From Sinotaia quadrata (Eukaryota; Mollusca; Gastropoda; Architaenioglossa; Viviparidae): 64,000 nt of DNA. The stretch spans positions 111,145,375 to 111,209,374 of the forward strand of contig CM054179.1 in assembly GCA_028829895.1 (NCBI GenBank). Direction: 5' to 3'. Below, in pieces: positions 61,264-64,000 of the stretch; position 1 is the first letter of the stretch; each line of letters opens with the position of its first letter. The notes beneath the pieces were generated by a model. It saw only the letters and a program-made list of their open reading frames with translations, ran no database searches and was not told the DNA's origin. The translations under genes and the position numbers were made by a program.

Positions 61264-61873
61264 TTAACCCTTTGAACCCGAGATTCTGCTTTAGCGGGAT
61301 TGCCAGAAAATGGGAATCACCGGTTGCCTGCAATAGCAGGATGAACGTATAAAATTATATCCTGAGATACCACAACAGCGGTATATGCTGACTTACCCTA
61401 TAAATGAACTCTTCTAAAGATCTTGGTGTGCCTGCTTGTCTTGGCATGCAAGTTCAAGGTTAAATATGGTGATTGTGTATCGTAAAAAAGATCATTATGT
61501 TGTGGCAGAATCCCTTGCAATGATTATAATCTATAATTATAGATAGTGATAGTGAAGAACTTCATTTAATAGAAATAACTGTGATAGTTCTAGCAGTAGT
61601 GCTAATGAATTGGTGAGTAAAAAGTTTGCACAGGTAAATCCGTCTTTACCAAAAAATGGTGAACCCACAAATAAAATTGTCTTTCAATGTTCATTCAAAG
61701 AGTACCTGTGCATTTGAACTCACAGCCACTGTTGGTCAGATTATCATTCCAACATTGAATGGCTAACTGATTTCAGTTAATATAATTTCAGTTTATAAAA
61801 TTTACATTTTTTTGCTCAGGGAGCTTGGGTTATAGGTTTTTTACGTACAGACGAGCTGGGTTCGAAGGGTTAA
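61264..61873. mobile_element. piggyBac-like element with TTAA target duplication
   Basis: A 602-bp element at 61268-61869 starts CCCTTTGAACCC and ends GGGTTCGAAGGG, terminal inverted repeats matching 11 of 12, flanked on both sides by TTAA. TTAA duplication with CCC-type ends is the hallmark of the piggyBac superfamily. Inside, a short acidic stretch (DSDSEE near 61545) and a Ser run in another frame recall the acidic N-terminus of such transposases, but no catalytic region remains. Likely a non-autonomous, internally deleted copy. Confidence 0.85.
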
Positions 61874-61904
61874 GACATGTTGTAAGCTCATTAGTGTTCT
61901 ATGA

Positions 61905-62610
61905 ACCAACAGAAGTGTTATTAAGACACAAGAAAAGCTTTCAGAGAACAGTTTTAATTTGGACACTAGCAATCTGTCAAAGAACAGTATTGTTTGGATA
62001 CAAGAAAAAATTTTCAGAGGACAGTTCTATTGAGACACAAGAAAACACTTTCAGAGAACAACGTTGGTCAGACACAAGTTTCAGTGAACAGTGGTTGGTT
62101 GTTCACATAAACACTTCGAAAAAGCAATGATTGTTTGTTCCTACAATCACTTTGAGAGAACAGTGTTGCGTGGTCATAAAATAGCACTTTGAGGAAAAGA
62201 AATCACTTTCAGAGAAAAGTATTATTCAGACAAGCACTTTCAGAGAATTGTATTATTTGTACACAAGAGGTCACTGTGAGGGAACAGTATATTTCATGAA
62301 ATAAAAATTAAGCAGTATTGTTTGGGTGTGAAATCACTTTTGGAAAACAATGATGTTTGGTCACAGAAAACCAAACCAAACCACTTTCTTAAAGTATTGT
62401 TTGGTCACAAGGAAAATCATATTCAGAGAACAAAATTGTTATGACATATCCGAATGCTTTGAGAAAGTAGTGTTATTAAAACAAGGGAAACATTTTCAGA
62501 GAAGTAACACAAGAAAACACTGAAAAAATAGTATTGTTAGAATAAGGAAACACTTTAAAAGAATAATATTGTTAGGATACAGAAAAGTTCTTTAGGAGAA
62601 CATTGATTAA
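61905..62610 (+). repeat. Decayed minisatellite array, unit about 35-50 bp
   Basis: Roughly fifteen degenerate repeats with consensus near CACTTTCAGAGAACAG, then TATTGTTTGG, then ACACAAGAAAA. Copies differ by many substitutions and indels. The 101-codon open frame at 61825-62130 is made of these repeats and the end of the neighbouring transposon and is not a gene. Confidence 0.8.
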
Positions 62611-63299
62611 AAGTATATTTAAGACATGCTGTATCCATTGTCAGCAAAGTCTTTAAGAGACAAAGTAAATTAAAAATATTAAAAAGAACAATATTAATAA
62701 ACACAATGCACTTTTTTTTTTTTACATCAGCTTATTTGACATTCATGGAAAATATATTATAAATAAAAGTCAATTTCAACCTAAGATCATGTTTATTGGA
62801 GACCTCAGTCGTAAAAATGCAAAATAAAATATGACCTTTGCTTTTTCAACTTTCTTTTTTCATAATAAATCAGAAGCTATCCCAATCACATTTGCCTCTT
62901 TTAAACTTTTCTTTGAAAGCTTCAGTTTGTCATGTTTGTCTTCTTTTGTTTGCCATCTTTATCTGCTGCCTTTTGAATGCCTTCTGCTGCCAGTACCTAA
63001 TGGAGTAAAAATGCATTCAGTCACTTTCAGTTAAAAGTAATTTTGTTTTGCATTTATTTTAATTTAGAATTTCTAGCTATTGGTTGCTGATTTTTTAAAA
63101 ATGTATTTATTTCAAATTTATTCTTTGTTGCCAAATATCTGCAGTATGGCAACATATACCCAATATATTTAATAGTAAAGATGTTCTCTCTTCTGTTTGT
63201 CAGAACTACTTAAATTCATTGGTGTAAATGCTTTAAGAAACGGGTGTGACCAAGAATGCACCCCATTTCCTGCATGCAGTTTTGGTTGAGGAAATTTTT

Positions 63300-63430
63300 A
63301 TCTTACATTCACTCCACTTATCATCATACATTCACTTCACTCAGTCATCAAGCATGTACTCCACTTGGTCATCATACCTTTACTTCACTCCATCATATAT
63401 TTACTTTAAACTTAATCCATCATACATTCA
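63300..63430 (+). repeat. Degenerate tandem repeat, CATCATACATTCACTTCACT type
   Basis: About four to five diverged copies of a 25-35-bp unit with CATCATACA/CATCATACC and TTTACTTCACTC or CATTCACTTCAC. Overlapping open frames here are low-complexity His/Thr/Ser shadows. Confidence 0.7.
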
Positions 63431-64000
63431 TTTTCATCTATTTCCAGTATTGGGTTTGCACTGATTTGACTCTAATCACTGAAGAGAAGAGTTTTATATT
63501 AACATTCAGAGAGGAGTTTGTACTAACTGTAATAGGAAAGGTTTTTCTTGTGGGTTGTGTTAAAACATCTGTAGCTCATATACAGCATGCCTGAAAAGAA
63601 GAAGTGACAAATTTCATCACTATTTATTTTATTCCAAAGTCAAAGCTTAATTTTTCTGGGCACAGTTTGGACCATTTGAATTAAATTGCTGCTCCTAAAT
63701 GTACATTTAATTCCAGAAAATTATGTCACAAAGCACCAGTACTAGTACACTTAAATAATCCATTCAACTCAATTAAAACTTGTTTTAGATAGTTTACTTT
63801 TTATGTATATATGTGCATCAGTTTTATTCCTTTAATATTTATTTATCTGCATTACATGTTTTAAAAACATATTTATGAAAGTAATAATTATATGATTTTA
63901 TAAAAGTGTATGAATGTGTTGGTTAATATCATTTTGGGATTATTATATATTATTATTACATGTGATAATGTAATTCATTGATTTTGCTCTGATGTCATGT

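Larger units (their letters stand above)
58782..64000 (+). other. RhoGAP intron running off the window
   Basis: No exon resembling the RhoGAP domain is visible. Contents are a 22-bp duplication, a 22-bp palindrome, a piggyBac-like element (61264-61873), a decayed minisatellite (61905-62610) and short ATC-rich tandem repeats (63300-63430). Confidence 0.75.

Noticed and set aside
61825..62130. 101-codon frame of repeated RTVL/SEDSS-like units
   Set aside because: Built from the end of the piggyBac-like element and the degenerate minisatellite; no start context or conservation.
63246..63594. His/Thr/Ser-rich frames of 72 and 112 codons
   Set aside because: Low-complexity translation of the CATCATACATTCACTT-type tandem repeat.
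1..64000. CRISPR arrays, bacterial operons, rRNA or tRNA genes
   Set aside because: None seen; repeats here are microsatellites, minisatellites and transposons in intron-rich animal DNA.

Overview
The window is animal nuclear DNA: very AT-rich, intron-dominated, no operons, with two conserved multi-exon protein genes arranged head to head. Exon-by-exon translation across GT/AG (once GC/AG) junctions gives clear matches to (1) the COPI coat subunit delta-COP (ARCN1, minus strand, complete) and (2) the N-terminal part of a PX-SH3 RhoGAP of the ARHGAP32/ARHGAP33 (RICS/TCGAP) family (plus strand, 3' part outside the window). Intron sizes of roughly 0.35-12 kb, abundant simple repeats, several small DNA transposons and recurrent TAGGCCTA palindromes suggest a marine or lophotrochozoan-type invertebrate such as a mollusc. 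The sequence alone does not fix the species.

Layout. 1-4823: downstream of ARCN1; holds its 3' UTR and intergenic DNA, with no other gene recognised. 4824-22661: ARCN1, 12 coding exons read right to left, giving a 511-codon protein. A promoter-like island with a 49-codon open frame lies in its third intron. 22662-23164: about 500 bp between the two genes, a likely bidirectional promoter with NRF1-like and YY1-like motifs. 23161-38211: non-coding leader exons of the RhoGAP gene (candidates ending at 23260 and at 26951-27043), separated by long introns. These introns hold a 201-bp hAT-type MITE with a perfect 8-bp target duplication, a decayed minus-strand protein remnant and other dispersed repeats. 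38212-58781: nine coding exons (358 codons) encoding a basic N-terminus, the PX domain and the SH3 domain. 58782-64000: next intron, containing a piggyBac-like 602-bp element with TTAA target duplications, an adjoining decayed minisatellite, and no further exon. The RhoGAP domain must lie beyond position 64000.

The two genes share no obvious pathway beyond membrane traffic and cytoskeleton. ARCN1 is a housekeeping Golgi-ER coat protein, and the RhoGAP is a phosphoinositide-binding regulator of Rho-family GTPases. Their link is positional: a shared intergenic promoter. I found no evidence for a wholly new biological system. The most unusual structures are a perfect 42-bp-arm hairpin at 58159-58263, the two transposons with intact target duplications, the intronic promoter-like island, a GC-AG intron in the RhoGAP gene, and a very old decayed coding remnant near 29.7 kb.
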